A DNA stretch of 64,000 nucleotides from CAYSEW01 sp964430245 (GCA_964430245.1 CAYSEW010000001.1:124001-188000); one strand, 5' to 3'. Shown: positions 8,986 to 17,652, counted from the first letter of the stretch. The notes: a model not told the origin generated them from the letters alone. Program-made: numbers and translations.

Positions 8986-11157
8986 ATGAAATTTAAATTA
9001 AAAATAGTCTTCTTGATTTTGTTTTTTGCTAATGAACAATTCACTCAAGAATTAATTATCAATGAACTATTGTCCTCAAATCAAAAGTCCAATTTTGATG
9101 GGTTTGGAGAATATGACGACTGGATTGAAATTTATAATCCAACAGATTCAATAATCAACATTAATGGAATGTTTATTTCTGATGACCTATCAGATCCAAC
9201 AAAACATTGCTTAATGTCAAAAAATATTAAATGGCTTGAAATTAATCCAACATCTTATTTTTTGTTATGGATGGATTCAGATCCCGAACAAGGTTCAAGA
9301 CATGTTTCTTTTAAATTAAAAAAGGAAAAAGGTGGTGTGTATTTATTTGGTAAGGATACTGTTCTTATTGATTCTATTACTTATCATCATCAACAAAAAG
9401 ATATATCAATTGGTAGATTGAATCCAGGCAATAATAAATTAGCCCTTTTTGAAAAACCAACTCCTAAAAAAGAAAATAGTAATGGGCTTGAGTTAAGCTC
9501 AACTAAATTTATTGTTTCTGCTGATCAAATTTCAGGACTTTATAATGATAGTATTTCTGTAAGATTAGTTTCTGAGAATCAAGGTTCAATATACTATACA
9601 ACAGATGGTTCTGAGCCAAATCATGAAAGTGAAATATATGCTGAACCATTAGTTTTTGATTCTAATACTATTTTACGATATAGGTTGATTAAAGATGGTT
9701 TTGTTCCAGGAGATATTTCAACTAATACATATTTAATTAATGAAGAAAGTTCTTTACCTATTATTTCTTTAATCACAGATCCTAAATATTTATGGAATAA
9801 GAAAAAAGGAATCTATTACAAGTATGAAAAAAGAGGTTGGGAAAGATCTGCTTATGTAGAGTATTTTGACAGATCTCAGATTGGAGAGTTTGATCTAGCC
9901 TTTTCAAAATCAGTAGATATTAGAATTGCTGGTAAAACAAGCAGAAGGCAACCTAAAAAGTCATTTGCCATTTTTGCTAATGACCTTGATGGAAAAAATA
10001 GAATAGATTATCAGTTATTTAAAGATAAAGAAATCTCAAGTTTTGGTGGATTTTGGGTAAGAGCTGATGCAACATCTGGAAGAAATGTATCAGATCTTTG
10101 GGTAGGAGAAAGATTTAAAAACGAACTGATTTATGAAGTTAATTCACAGATGAATGGCAATATTGATATGCAAGCCTATGAACCAGTTTTGCTTTTTTTG
10201 AATGGTGAATATTGGGGATTGTATAATATGATGGAAAGAAAGGGGAAGGATTTTATAAAGAACAATCATAATGAAAACGATGTTGATATCCTGACAGGAG
10301 AAAACACAAAATTAGTGAGTGGGAAAATGAATGATTATGATGAGCTTATTTTTTATGTAACAACAAATGATTTAAGTATTGATAGTGTATACGAAAATGT
10401 ATGCAATATGATGGATGTTAATAGTTATATTGATTACTGGATCAATGAAACATATTGCGGTGCTAAAGATATTAATGTAAATATTAGATATTGGAAATCT
10501 AAAGATAGTGATGGGAAATGGAGATGGATTAGCTATGATCAGGATTCATGGTATAGATCTGATGAGCAATCATTAAATTATTATTTAGATGATGGAAAAG
10601 TATTCCTTTTAAGTAGATTGGTTAAGAATAATGACTTTAGAGAGCAATGGATTAATCGTTTATGTGATTATTTAAATACTGGATTTAAAGAGTCTAATGT
10701 AATTAGCTTGGTTGATCAAATAACTGACAGAATCTCATTAGAAGTGCCAAGAGAGAAATCTAGGTGGCAAGATACTATGCTTTATATTCCTACAAACCAA
10801 AGGATAAATTGGATTAAGAATTATGCAAAAGAAAGACCTGATTTTCTTAGAAATCATTTTATAGATTATTTTTCAATAAATGGAGAAGCTAAGGAAATAG
10901 AAGTGATTTTGAATAAAGGCAATGGATCCATTAAAATCAATTCAATTCATGTTGGAGATGATAAATGGAAAGGAGTTTATATAGAGAATATACCAATAGA
11001 GATAGAGGCCATTCCAGAAGATGGGTATGAATTTGTGAAATGGAAAAATAGAAAGATGTCAAAAAAATCAAAATTGATAATTAATCCTAAAGAGATTAAA
11101 AAATTAATTCCAGTTTTTGAGAAATCTTCATTTTTCTTATCACAAGAAAAAGAATAA
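8986..11157 (+). CDS. Secreted CotH-kinase-family protein with lamin-tail and chitobiase-like domains
   Basis: 723 residues. Signal peptide (1-20); lamin-tail domain (about 21-140; ELIINELLSSN, YDDWIEIYNPTD); chitobiase C-terminal-like domain (about 170-250; SIYYTTDGSEPNHESEIY); CotH domain (about 258-530), with RQPKKSFAIF at 321-330, NGEYWGLYNMMERKGKDF at 406-423 and the acidic ISYDQDSWY at 515-523. The C-terminal part (about 635-713) resembles an InlB-type beta repeat (IEAIPEDGYEFVKWKN). In Bacillus, CotH is an atypical secreted kinase that phosphorylates Ser in the spore-coat proteins CotB and CotG; activity here is inferred from conserved-looking motifs. No T9SS sorting domain is visible. 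Its position right after a Ser/His-rich secreted protein suggests that protein as substrate. Confidence 0.85.
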   Translation: MKFKLKIVFLILFFANEQFTQELIINELLSSNQKSNFDGFGEYDDWIEIYNPTDSIININGMFISDDLSDPTKHCLMSKNIKWLEINPTSYFLLWMDSDPEQGSRHVSFKLKKEKGGVYLFGKDTVLIDSITYHHQQKDISIGRLNPGNNKLALFEKPTPKKENSNGLELSSTKFIVSADQISGLYNDSISVRLVSENQGSIYYTTDGSEPNHESEIYAEPLVFDSNTILRYRLIKDGFVPGDISTNTYLINEESSLPIISLITDPKYLWNKKKGIYYKYEKRGWERSAYVEYFDRSQIGEFDLAFSKSVDIRIAGKTSRRQPKKSFAIFANDLDGKNRIDYQLFKDKEISSFGGFWVRADATSGRNVSDLWVGERFKNELIYEVNSQMNGNIDMQAYEPVLLFLNGEYWGLYNMMERKGKDFIKNNHNENDVDILTGENTKLVSGKMNDYDELIFYVTTNDLSIDSVYENVCNMMDVNSYIDYWINETYCGAKDINVNIRYWKSKDSDGKWRWISYDQDSWYRSDEQSLNYYLDDGKVFLLSRLVKNNDFREQWINRLCDYLNTGFKESNVISLVDQITDRISLEVPREKSRWQDTMLYIPTNQRINWIKNYAKERPDFLRNHFIDYFSINGEAKEIEVILNKGNGSIKINSIHVGDDKWKGVYIENIPIEIEAIPEDGYEFVKWKNRKMSKKSKLIINPKEIKKLIPVFEKSSFFLSQEKE

Positions 11158-11225
11158 TCAAATAATATTTCTTTATTTAAATTATTGATTTGTCTAAGTC
11201 AATTCTAAATATGTTAGCATTTAAT

Positions 11226-11377
11226 TTTATCGAATTTTTAACAGGAAGTAAACAGATTGATTAGTTTATCGAAGTTTAGTTTCGTATTAAAAAATATTGC
11301 ATTTATCGAATTTATTAGTATATTAGACTAAAGCATGCTTAAAATTGCATCTTTATAGAACGTGTGAAAGTCACATG
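11226..11377 (+). promoter_or_regulatory. Shared upstream block, copy B
   Basis: Counterpart of 4700-4800. It has three TTATCGAA boxes (TCGAA at 11230, 11269 and 11306), then TATTAGACTAAAGCATG (11321-11337), then the inverted repeat TGTGA-AAG-TCACA (11363-11375). ATTTAACCTTTAAAA and TTAACCCCTTAAA follow before the ATG at 11449. Copy A has two boxes and copy B three. Except for these elements, the 11158-11448 gap shows no gene. Confidence 0.6.
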
Positions 11378-11448
11378 TCATTTAACCTTTAAAAATTATA
11401 AATTAAACATTAAATTTTATTATTAATTAACCCCTTAAATTCAAATTT

Positions 11449-11973
11449 ATGACTACCTCAAACCCCAAGAATCTTTCTTGTTACAAAGAAAGGTTTAAAA
11501 AAGAGTATGCGGTCAAATTCAAAGCATTACTCTTTATGACATCAATTCTATGTTTTACCATTACAATCAATGCTCAGGAAGCTAATTCTATACAGGAATT
11601 AGACAAGTATAAGGCTACCTGGATGCAGGATCATAATTTAAATGAGCTGAATCCAGAGCAATATGAGCTAATGAAAAGTGAATGGGAATTAAGCAAAAAA
11701 CAGGTTCGAACTTACAAATTAGAAGATAATGAACCTGCCGATCCAGCTCGTCTAAAACAATACGAGAATTGGAAAGGTAAAAATGTTCCATCTGGTTTTC
11801 CTACTTATGAGATGACTGATGATAAATCAGCTGATGATGCAAATTATGATGCAAAGAAGCAGCAATGGATAGATAAATATCCAAAGTTATATCAGCAGAT
11901 GATCAATAGTAATAATAAGGAGATGACTGAAGCCGAAAGAAGAGAACGTGAACAAGTGCTTAATCAAAAATAA
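11449..11973 (+). CDS. Small secreted charged protein, paralogue B
   Basis: 174 residues, paralogous to the product at 4892-5416. After the export segment (ALLFMTSILCFTITINAQ) the mature sequence differs from copy A at only about ten positions (for example NELNPEQ against NDLNSEQ, and one extra Asn before KEMTEAERRE). The first 43 residues are unrelated in detail, so the constraint is on the mature part. It lies 12 bp upstream of the second T9SS cargo, with the identical spacer. No known domain is recognised; the function is unknown. Confidence 0.8.
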   Translation: MTTSNPKNLSCYKERFKKEYAVKFKALLFMTSILCFTITINAQEANSIQELDKYKATWMQDHNLNELNPEQYELMKSEWELSKKQVRTYKLEDNEPADPARLKQYENWKGKNVPSGFPTYEMTDDKSADDANYDAKKQQWIDKYPKLYQQMINSNNKEMTEAERREREQVLNQK

Positions 11974-12392
11974 AACTTAGAAATCATGAAAAATATAAAT
12001 AAACAATTAATGATAATTGCTGCAATTTTATTTGGTTTCCAAGTAAATTTCGCGCAATGCCCGAATAATAACACACAATATGGATCTTCATCTGCGCCTA
12101 CAACTGTGGGAGTACAAACAGTATTATCATACTGTATGTATGGAGGTGAATATCGATATGTATATAATATGCAAGCTGGTTCACAATATGCCTTTGAAAC
12201 ATGTGGTGATTCAGATTTTGATACTCAGATCACAATATATGATGCTGTAACAGGAGCATATGTTGCTTACAATGATGATTATTGTGGACTGCAATCAAGA
12301 GTAACATTTACTTCTAATGGTAATCCTGTTCGTGTTTTGATCGACAGATATTATTGTGGAAGTCAAAGTTCTTGTATGACACTTAGAGCAAC
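11569..12392 (+). repeat. Near-identical direct repeat, copy B (partner 5015-5835)
   Basis: The repeat starts at AATGCTCAGG, at the signal-peptide cleavage region of the small gene. It runs through the intergenic spacer into the first ~135 codons of the cargo gene. Offset to copy A is 6554 bp, becoming 6557 after one extra AAT codon. Homology is much weaker upstream of the block, in the leader-peptide codons. Confidence 0.85.
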
Positions 12393-12561
12393 TAGATTAA
12401 GTGGAGGTGCTCCGGCTGTTAACCCATGTAATAGTGTGTCAACACTTACTTGTGGATCTGTAGGAACTTTTTCTTTATCTGGTGCTGGAGCATGGAATGG
12501 CTTAGGGGACCATGGTCAACTCCAGGAGAAGAACAAGTATTTTCTTTTACTCCTACATTAA
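11986..12561 (+). CDS. T9SS cargo paralogue B, N-terminal fragment upstream of a frameshift
   Basis: The first 173 codons encode a signal peptide (ending VNFAQ) and the same Cys-rich N-terminal module as the protein at 5429, nearly identical residue for residue, and the start of the first tandem module (TCGSVGTFSLSGAGAWNGLG). After codon 173 the frame is lost: the last 18 residues (DHGQLQEKNKYFLLLLH) are out-of-frame reading of the conserved GPWSTPGEEQVFSF segment. Restoring one base near 12505 joins this fragment to 12450-14486 as one 833-residue protein. It is either a broken gene, a sequencing error in a G run, or, less likely, a recoding site. Confidence 0.85.
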   Translation: MKNINKQLMIIAAILFGFQVNFAQCPNNNTQYGSSSAPTTVGVQTVLSYCMYGGEYRYVYNMQAGSQYAFETCGDSDFDTQITIYDAVTGAYVAYNDDYCGLQSRVTFTSNGNPVRVLIDRYYCGSQSSCMTLRATRLSGGAPAVNPCNSVSTLTCGSVGTFSLSGAGAWNGLGDHGQLQEKNKYFLLLLH

Positions 12562-14486
12562 CAGGCACACATCTAATTCAAATTGTACATCAAGGAGGAT
12601 ATTATGTAGATTTTTATTATAAAACAGGAGGCTGTAGCTCTTCAGGTTGGACATATGTAGATGATGTATTTTCTACCTCTACTGCTTACGGAACATTAAC
12701 TGCTGGTGTAACTTATTACTTCTTAATAGATGATGAGAATACAACTGCAAGTAATGGAGCAATACAGGTAACATGTCCTACTCCAGTAGCAGATCCATGT
12801 AATTCAGTTACTGATATTACTTCATGTGGATCAAGCTATAATTATTCTTTAGCATCAGGTGCTGGTGCATGGAATCCACCTGGACCTTGGGGGACACCTG
12901 GAAATGAAGATGTATTTTCATATACACCTACTACTTCTGGTTCTCATGATATTACAGTTACTCATTCTGGCGGTTACTATGTAGATCTTTTTGTGAAAAC
13001 AGGATCTTGTAGTAGTTCAGGTTGGACATATGTAGATGATATATTTACAAGTGGTACATCTTCTTTAAGTTTGACTGCTGGTGTAACTTATTACTTCTTA
13101 ATAGATGATGAGAACTTAACAGCAAGTTCAGGAACAATTACAGTAGGCTGTCCGTGTATTCCACCTCCAGGTGGTGTGGATGCAACAGTTGTTGTAAACG
13201 GAAATACGTCATATTCTTCAACAACAGTTGGAGCTTGTGATGATTGCTCTCTTAGGTCGTCAAAAGATAGAGTTCTTGAAGTTGAAATCACATGCGCAGG
13301 TACTTATACCTTCTCTACATGTGGTGGTGCATCTTGGGATACTTACTTATATTTAACTACTGCTCCTTGCGGAGGATCTATTATTACATTAAATGATGAT
13401 AATTGTGGATTGCAAAGTTCAATGACTGCTAACCTAAATCCAGGAACTTATTATGTTGCTGTTGAAGGATGGTCAAGCTTTAGCCAAGGTTCATTTACTT
13501 TAAGTATCAATAAATCATGTGATCTTTCAGTAAGTCTTGATCCAGATGTTAAAAATTGTGGATACAACATATCTTGTAATGAAGGAAATGATGGAAGTAT
13601 AGCAGCTATTGACAATGGATGTGGTAGTACATATGCTTGGAGTAATGGTGCTTCATCGGCAGTTGCTACAGATTTATTTGCTGGTACTTATTCAGTTGTT
13701 GTTACTGATGCATATGGATGTAGTGCTTCTGCATCTGCTACTTTAACTGAGCCAGATGCTCTTGTAGTTGATGCTGGAGAAGATGAGATAGTATTTTATG
13801 GATACGCGCCAATGAGTTGTGCTGCATTAAATGGCTCAGTTACTGGTGGATGTCAAGGATATAGCTATCACTGGTCTAATGGAGATAATACTGCTAGTTC
13901 TACTGTATGTCCTTCTGTATCTACTGATTATACTTTATCTGTTACAGATGCAAATGGATGTATTGCAGAAGATGTAGTTACAGTTTGTGCTGTAGATGTT
14001 ATTTGCTATGCTGGTAATAGTGGAAATCAAAAAGTTGAAATGTGTCAAATTCCACCAGGTAACCCAGCAAATGCTCATACAATTTGTGTGTCACCAAATG
14101 CTGTTCCAGCACACCTTGCAATAGGTTGTACGCTTGGTGCATGTGGTGAGATTGATGCAACTTGTAATAGCAGTGCTTTAAATAAACCAGATAATAATAG
14201 CGAGAAGACAGGTATAAATGTATTCATTAGTGAAAATGAAGTGAATTTATATCCAAACCCTGCTATTAATGAGGTGAATTTAGAATTCTCAGTTCAAATT
14301 GATGAAACATTTGTTATTGAATTCTATCATATTCTTGGTAAGAAACTTGAGCAATTACCAGTTGAGAATTTCATAGGAGGAAGTAGAGTTATACACAATA
14401 TTTCTTCATTTGAAAGAGGTAATTATTTCTATAGAATCACTATTGGTGAAACTCAAATAACTAAAAGTGTTAATATAGAGAGATAG
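12450..14486 (+). CDS. T9SS cargo paralogue B, C-terminal part downstream of a frameshift
   Basis: Meaningful coding begins at about 12507 (GPWSTPGEEQVFSF); the first ~19 residues of the open frame are out-of-frame noise. Modules in order: remainder of tandem module 1, tandem module 2 (both ending in AGVTYYFLIDDEN), the GGASWDTYLYLTT module, a SprB-like repeat (NEGNDGSIAA to LTEPDAL), a second repeat with HWSNGDNTAS, a Cys module of the type CQIPPGNPANAHTICVSPNA, and a T9SS sorting domain starting NLYPNPAINEVNLEFS. Compared with the protein at 5429 it lacks the PKD-like domain, the whole Ser/His/Gly tract and the following beta-rich module. It is predicted to be a surface protein if the frameshift is not real. 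A structured 3' region and terminator follow. Confidence 0.82.
   Translation: MWICRNFFFIWCWSMEWLRGPWSTPGEEQVFSFTPTLTGTHLIQIVHQGGYYVDFYYKTGGCSSSGWTYVDDVFSTSTAYGTLTAGVTYYFLIDDENTTASNGAIQVTCPTPVADPCNSVTDITSCGSSYNYSLASGAGAWNPPGPWGTPGNEDVFSYTPTTSGSHDITVTHSGGYYVDLFVKTGSCSSSGWTYVDDIFTSGTSSLSLTAGVTYYFLIDDENLTASSGTITVGCPCIPPPGGVDATVVVNGNTSYSSTTVGACDDCSLRSSKDRVLEVEITCAGTYTFSTCGGASWDTYLYLTTAPCGGSIITLNDDNCGLQSSMTANLNPGTYYVAVEGWSSFSQGSFTLSINKSCDLSVSLDPDVKNCGYNISCNEGNDGSIAAIDNGCGSTYAWSNGASSAVATDLFAGTYSVVVTDAYGCSASASATLTEPDALVVDAGEDEIVFYGYAPMSCAALNGSVTGGCQGYSYHWSNGDNTASSTVCPSVSTDYTLSVTDANGCIAEDVVTVCAVDVICYAGNSGNQKVEMCQIPPGNPANAHTICVSPNAVPAHLAIGCTLGACGEIDATCNSSALNKPDNNSEKTGINVFISENEVNLYPNPAINEVNLEFSVQIDETFVIEFYHILGKKLEQLPVENFIGGSRVIHNISSFERGNYFYRITIGETQITKSVNIER
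12502..12510 (+). other. One-base frameshift site
   Basis: Here the sequence reads TTAGGGGAC, where copy A (5940-5949) reads TTAGGTGGAC. One base is missing in a run of G, shifting the frame between two otherwise homologous halves. Both halves still match copy A closely, so the event is recent or a read error. Confidence 0.85.
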
Positions 14487-14496
14487 TATAAAAATA

Positions 14497-14594
14497 ATTT
14501 AGCTTTAATCCCCTCAAAAATAAATATGTTGACTACTTATACATAGAGTTTTAAAAAGGACAACTATAAAACTCAAACCCAATTAAAGCTAAAT
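14497..14594 (+). other. Nested inverted repeats in the 3' region of the second cargo gene
   Basis: Perfect 13-bp arms ATTTAGCTTTAAT (14497-14509) and ATTAAAGCTAAAT (14582-14594) enclose a second hairpin, GAGTTTTA (14546-14553) with TAAAACTC (14567-14574). They begin 11 bp after the stop codon and lie 27 bp before a strong terminator. The RNA could fold into a long stem with an internal hairpin. It may protect the 3' end or be a small RNA; nothing like it follows copy A. Confidence 0.55.
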
Positions 14595-14620
14595 CAGATG
14601 TACATTAGTGTTCATCATCA

Positions 14621-14649
14621 AAGAGCCATGAAAATGGCTCTTTTTTTTT
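14621..14649 (+). terminator. Rho-independent terminator after the second cargo gene
   Basis: Stem AGAGCCAT / ATGGCTCT with a GAAA tetraloop, followed by a run of T. It cleanly separates the accessory locus from the housekeeping genes to the right. Confidence 0.9.
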
Positions 14650-14721
14650 GTTTTATATTTATAATTAGATGCTATATCCCTGTAATAATTAATTTTATAT
14701 AAATATTAATAATAGATAAAG

Positions 14722-15876
14722 ATGAATGTTGGTGTGATAGGTTCAGGGTCAATGGGATCAGGAATAGCTCAAATAGCTGCTTCCAAAGGGCATGCTGTGA
14801 AATTGTATGATGAAAATAAATCATCCACTGAGAATGCTATTAATAAGATTAATAAGGTCTTAGATAGGTTAATTGAAAAAGGTAAAATATCTAAAAGTGA
14901 TAAAAAGGACACTTTAAATAACATAAAGATAGTACCATCAATCAATGATTTTAATGATGTAGATATAGTTATAGAAGCAATTATTGAAGACCTAGAAGTA
15001 AAAAAGTCTGTTTTTAAAAAGCTAGATAATATATGTAAAGATGATTGTGTTTTAGCATCAAACACATCCTCATTTTCATTGTCATCTATTGCTTCTTCTT
15101 GTAAAAATTCAAATAGAGTGATTGGTATTCATTTTTTTAATCCAGCACCAATTATGCCTTTAGTGGAGATTATACCTGCTTTGCAAACTTCTAATTACGT
15201 AATTGATAGCTCAAGAGAATTGATTAATTCTTGGGGGAAAGTGACAGTTGTTGCAAAAGATACACCTGGATTTATTGTAAATCGAATTGCTAGACCATTT
15301 TACGGTGAAGCGCTTAGAATCTATGAAGAAGGGATAGCGAATTTTTCAACAATAGATTGGGTAATGACTGAAAAAGGTGGGTTTAGGATGGGGCCATTTA
15401 CATTAATGGATTTTATAGGGAATGATATTAACTATGCTGTAACTGAATCTGTATTTAAAGCATTTTATTGTGATTCAAGGTATAAACCATCATTTACTCA
15501 AAAAAGATATTCAGATGCAGGTTGGTTAGGTAGAAAAACAGGAAAAGGGTATTTTGATTATTCAAATGAAGCTATTGAAGAAGACATTGATAAGGATGAG
15601 AGAAAATCAGATCAAATATTTAGAAGAATTTTACTCATGCTTATTAATGAAGCAGCAGACGCCTTGTTTTTAAATATTGCATCCAGAGATGATATTGACC
15701 TTGCAATGACTAAGGGTGTTAATTATCCAAAGGGATTATTGAAGTGGGCAGATGAAATCGGTATTGATAGTTGCGTTGCTGGTATGGATCAACTTTATGA
15801 AGAATACAAAGAAGATAGATACAGGTGTAGTCCTATATTAAGAAGAATGGCAAAAAGTAATAAAAAATTTTATTAA
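14722..15876 (+). CDS. 3-hydroxyacyl-CoA dehydrogenase (PaaH / 3-hydroxybutyryl-CoA dehydrogenase type)
   Basis: 384 residues. The N-terminal Rossmann domain starts at once with GVIGSGSMGSGIAQ (residues 4-17). HFFNPAPIMPLVEI (about 138-151) carries the catalytic His and the family signature, and TPGFIVNRI begins the C-terminal domain. A second, shorter 3HCDH C-terminal repeat (INEAADALFLN to RCSPILRRM) makes it longer than the usual 280-300 residues and fits PaaH-like enzymes. It oxidises 3-hydroxyacyl-CoA with NAD in fatty-acid or phenylacetate-type degradation, in the cytoplasm. The ATG at 14722 follows a terminator by 72 bp, so it has its own promoter. No other beta-oxidation gene is adjacent. 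The exact substrate is unknown. Confidence 0.88.
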   Translation: MNVGVIGSGSMGSGIAQIAASKGHAVKLYDENKSSTENAINKINKVLDRLIEKGKISKSDKKDTLNNIKIVPSINDFNDVDIVIEAIIEDLEVKKSVFKKLDNICKDDCVLASNTSSFSLSSIASSCKNSNRVIGIHFFNPAPIMPLVEIIPALQTSNYVIDSSRELINSWGKVTVVAKDTPGFIVNRIARPFYGEALRIYEEGIANFSTIDWVMTEKGGFRMGPFTLMDFIGNDINYAVTESVFKAFYCDSRYKPSFTQKRYSDAGWLGRKTGKGYFDYSNEAIEEDIDKDERKSDQIFRRILLMLINEAADALFLNIASRDDIDLAMTKGVNYPKGLLKWADEIGIDSCVAGMDQLYEEYKEDRYRCSPILRRMAKSNKKFY

Positions 15877-16088
15877 TATTCCTTTGAGACTATTTGATAG
15901 CTGGTGGATGGAAATAATATTCTTGCCTGTATAATTTTTGAATCTTTGTCGTTTTTGTTTTGTTCTTGATTCTTAATTATAGAAGAATTGATGGAATCAT
16001 TAATATAATCAGAATACGAAATAGATGAACTTGTGATACCTATTCCAAATGCAAAGATGACAGATAATATCAGTAAAAAAGTTTTCAT
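15873..16088 (-). CDS. Small secreted protein of unknown function
   Basis: 71 residues. A convincing signal peptide (MKTFLLILSVIFAFGIGITS) is followed by a short polar tail rich in Ser, Asn and Lys. It overlaps the convergent dehydrogenase gene by 4 bp and lies 59 bp downstream of psd on the same strand. No family is recognised. The ORF is short and could be spurious, but the export signal and compact placement favour a real gene. Confidence 0.5.
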   Translation of the reverse strand: MKTFLLILSVIFAFGIGITSSSISYSDYINDSINSSIIKNQEQNKNDKDSKIIQARILFPSTSYQIVSKEY

Positions 16089-16147
16089 TTTTTTAATTTA
16101 TCGCGTGCAAAAGTATAAAACAAGTTGAGAATACTACGGATATTCAA

Positions 16148-16801
16148 TTAAATAGTTGCAAGAATTGTTTTACCTCCAATTATTTTATCATTGATATTTA
16201 CTTTTATTGATGCTGATTTTGGAATTAAAACATCTATTCGGGATCCGAATTTAATAAAGCCCGCTTCATCGCTTTGAGAAACCTTATTGTTGACTGACGA
16301 ATAATTACAGATTCTTCGTGCTACTGCTCCTGCAATTTGACGAAACAACACCTTTTCTCCTTTATTGCCGGTAATAACAATGGTGGACCTTTCATTTTCA
16401 GTACTTGATTTAGGGTGCCATGCTACATAATATTTCCCAGGATGATATTTAACATATTCTATTGTCCCATTTATTGGATACCATTGTTTATGTACGTTTA
16501 GTGGAGACATAAAAATACTAAGCTGGATGCATTCAGTATTTAAATATTCAGCTTCGTATATATTTTCTATGACAACTAACTTCCCATCACTAGGAGCTAG
16601 AATGTGGTCATTGTTAATTTTAACTTTTCTTAAAGGAACTCTAAAAAAATTAAGAATTAGTCCAAAAAATATTATTGAAATACATAATAATAAATAAGTG
16701 ATGGTTGGAAAGTTAATTAGGGAAAAGGAGATGAAATTAATCCCTGACAAGATGATAATACTTGATAATATAATTAGGTAACCTTCTTTATGGATTTTCA
16801 T
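16148..16801 (-). CDS. psd: Phosphatidylserine decarboxylase proenzyme, short family
   Basis: 217 residues, matching the short (about 215-residue) Psd family found in Bacteroidota. Two N-terminal membrane helices (8-31, 34-51) are followed by APSDGKL, the FMSPLNVHKQWYP motif (97-109), HPGKYYVAWHPKSSTENER, and the self-cleavage site GS at 186-187 (FGSRIDVLIP); Ser187 would become the pyruvoyl group. It converts phosphatidylserine to phosphatidylethanolamine at the inner membrane. Its start overlaps the end of cdsA by 4 bp, so the two consecutive steps of phospholipid synthesis are coupled in one operon with ftsH and rsfS upstream. Confidence 0.92.
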   Translation of the reverse strand: MKIHKEGYLIILSSIIILSGINFISFSLINFPTITYLLLCISIIFFGLILNFFRVPLRKVKINNDHILAPSDGKLVVIENIYEAEYLNTECIQLSIFMSPLNVHKQWYPINGTIEYVKYHPGKYYVAWHPKSSTENERSTIVITGNKGEKVLFRQIAGAVARRICNYSSVNNKVSQSDEAGFIKFGSRIDVLIPKSASIKVNINDKIIGGKTILATI

Positions 16802-17652
16802 AGGTGTAAATTAAAAAGGTCAAATAAATGTAAATAAGCTAATACAAAAGGTGCTGAAAATAAAACTCCATCAAATCGATCAAGTATCCCGCCATGCCCT
16901 GGTAAGATATTTCCGGAATCTTTAACGCCACAACTTCTTTTAATTTGAGATTCAGTTAAATCACCTAATGTTCCAAATACAACAATAATAATGGCAATAT
17001 TTGCCCAATGTAATTCATCACTCTTTGTAATTGTTGCAAAAATAAATCCAGTGGTGATTGCTAGAATTAATCCACCTATTGATCCCTCCCAAGTTTTATT
17101 GGGTGAAATTTTAATAGCAAGTTTTCTTTTTCCAAATAAAGATCCAAAAACATAAGCTCCTGTGTCGCTTGCCCATTGTATAACAAAAAAGCCAAGTAAT
17201 AACCAATATTGATGCTCGTTATCTTCAATCCCCATAACAGAAGGATAGCTGGATTCATAGGCAAAAAAGTTAAGTATAGAAAATGGAATAACCACATAGA
17301 GAATCCCCATTATAGAAAATGCAATATTAGATATGGGAGTGTCTTTTTTTCTAAAGAGTTCAACACCTACTAGAATTACAAGTAAAGGAAAAATAAATAA
17401 TAAATATTTAAAGCTGAACTCCTTGAAACTATACATGGTAATGATAAAGTAGATAATAGCACCGATAGAAACAGTAAAACTTTTTTTTGGATTAAATCCA
17501 GCTTTACTCATAAGGTTGAAAAATTCAAAAAGTCCTATTATTGATATAGTAAAGAATAATCCCGCAACACTATATTTATTACATATTATTGCTGCAACCA
17601 ATATGCAAACAAATAAGGTGCCTGTTGTAGTTCTTTTGAAGAGCTCTTTCAA
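16798..17652 (-). CDS. cdsA: Phosphatidate cytidylyltransferase
   Basis: 284 residues, multi-pass membrane protein (about 7-8 hydrophobic helices). The signature region near the C-terminus is present: SDTGAYVFGSLFGKRKL, ISPNKTWEGSIGG, then GTLGDLTESQIKR and KDSGNILPGHGGILDRFDG. It makes CDP-diacylglycerol from phosphatidate and CTP, the branch point for phospholipids. It lies 35 bp after ftsH and overlaps psd by 4 bp on the same strand. The ftsH-cdsA-psd order is a common Bacteroidota arrangement. Confidence 0.95.
   Translation of the reverse strand: MKELFKRTTTGTLFVCILVAAIICNKYSVAGLFFTISIIGLFEFFNLMSKAGFNPKKSFTVSIGAIIYFIITMYSFKEFSFKYLLFIFPLLVILVGVELFRKKDTPISNIAFSIMGILYVVIPFSILNFFAYESSYPSVMGIEDNEHQYWLLLGFFVIQWASDTGAYVFGSLFGKRKLAIKISPNKTWEGSIGGLILAITTGFIFATITKSDELHWANIAIIIVVFGTLGDLTESQIKRSCGVKDSGNILPGHGGILDRFDGVLFSAPFVLAYLHLFDLFNLHL

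Noticed and set aside
4892..14486. Composite transposon carrying the CotH gene between direct repeats
   Set aside because: No transposase, terminal inverted repeats or target duplications were seen; the repeats are the coding units themselves.
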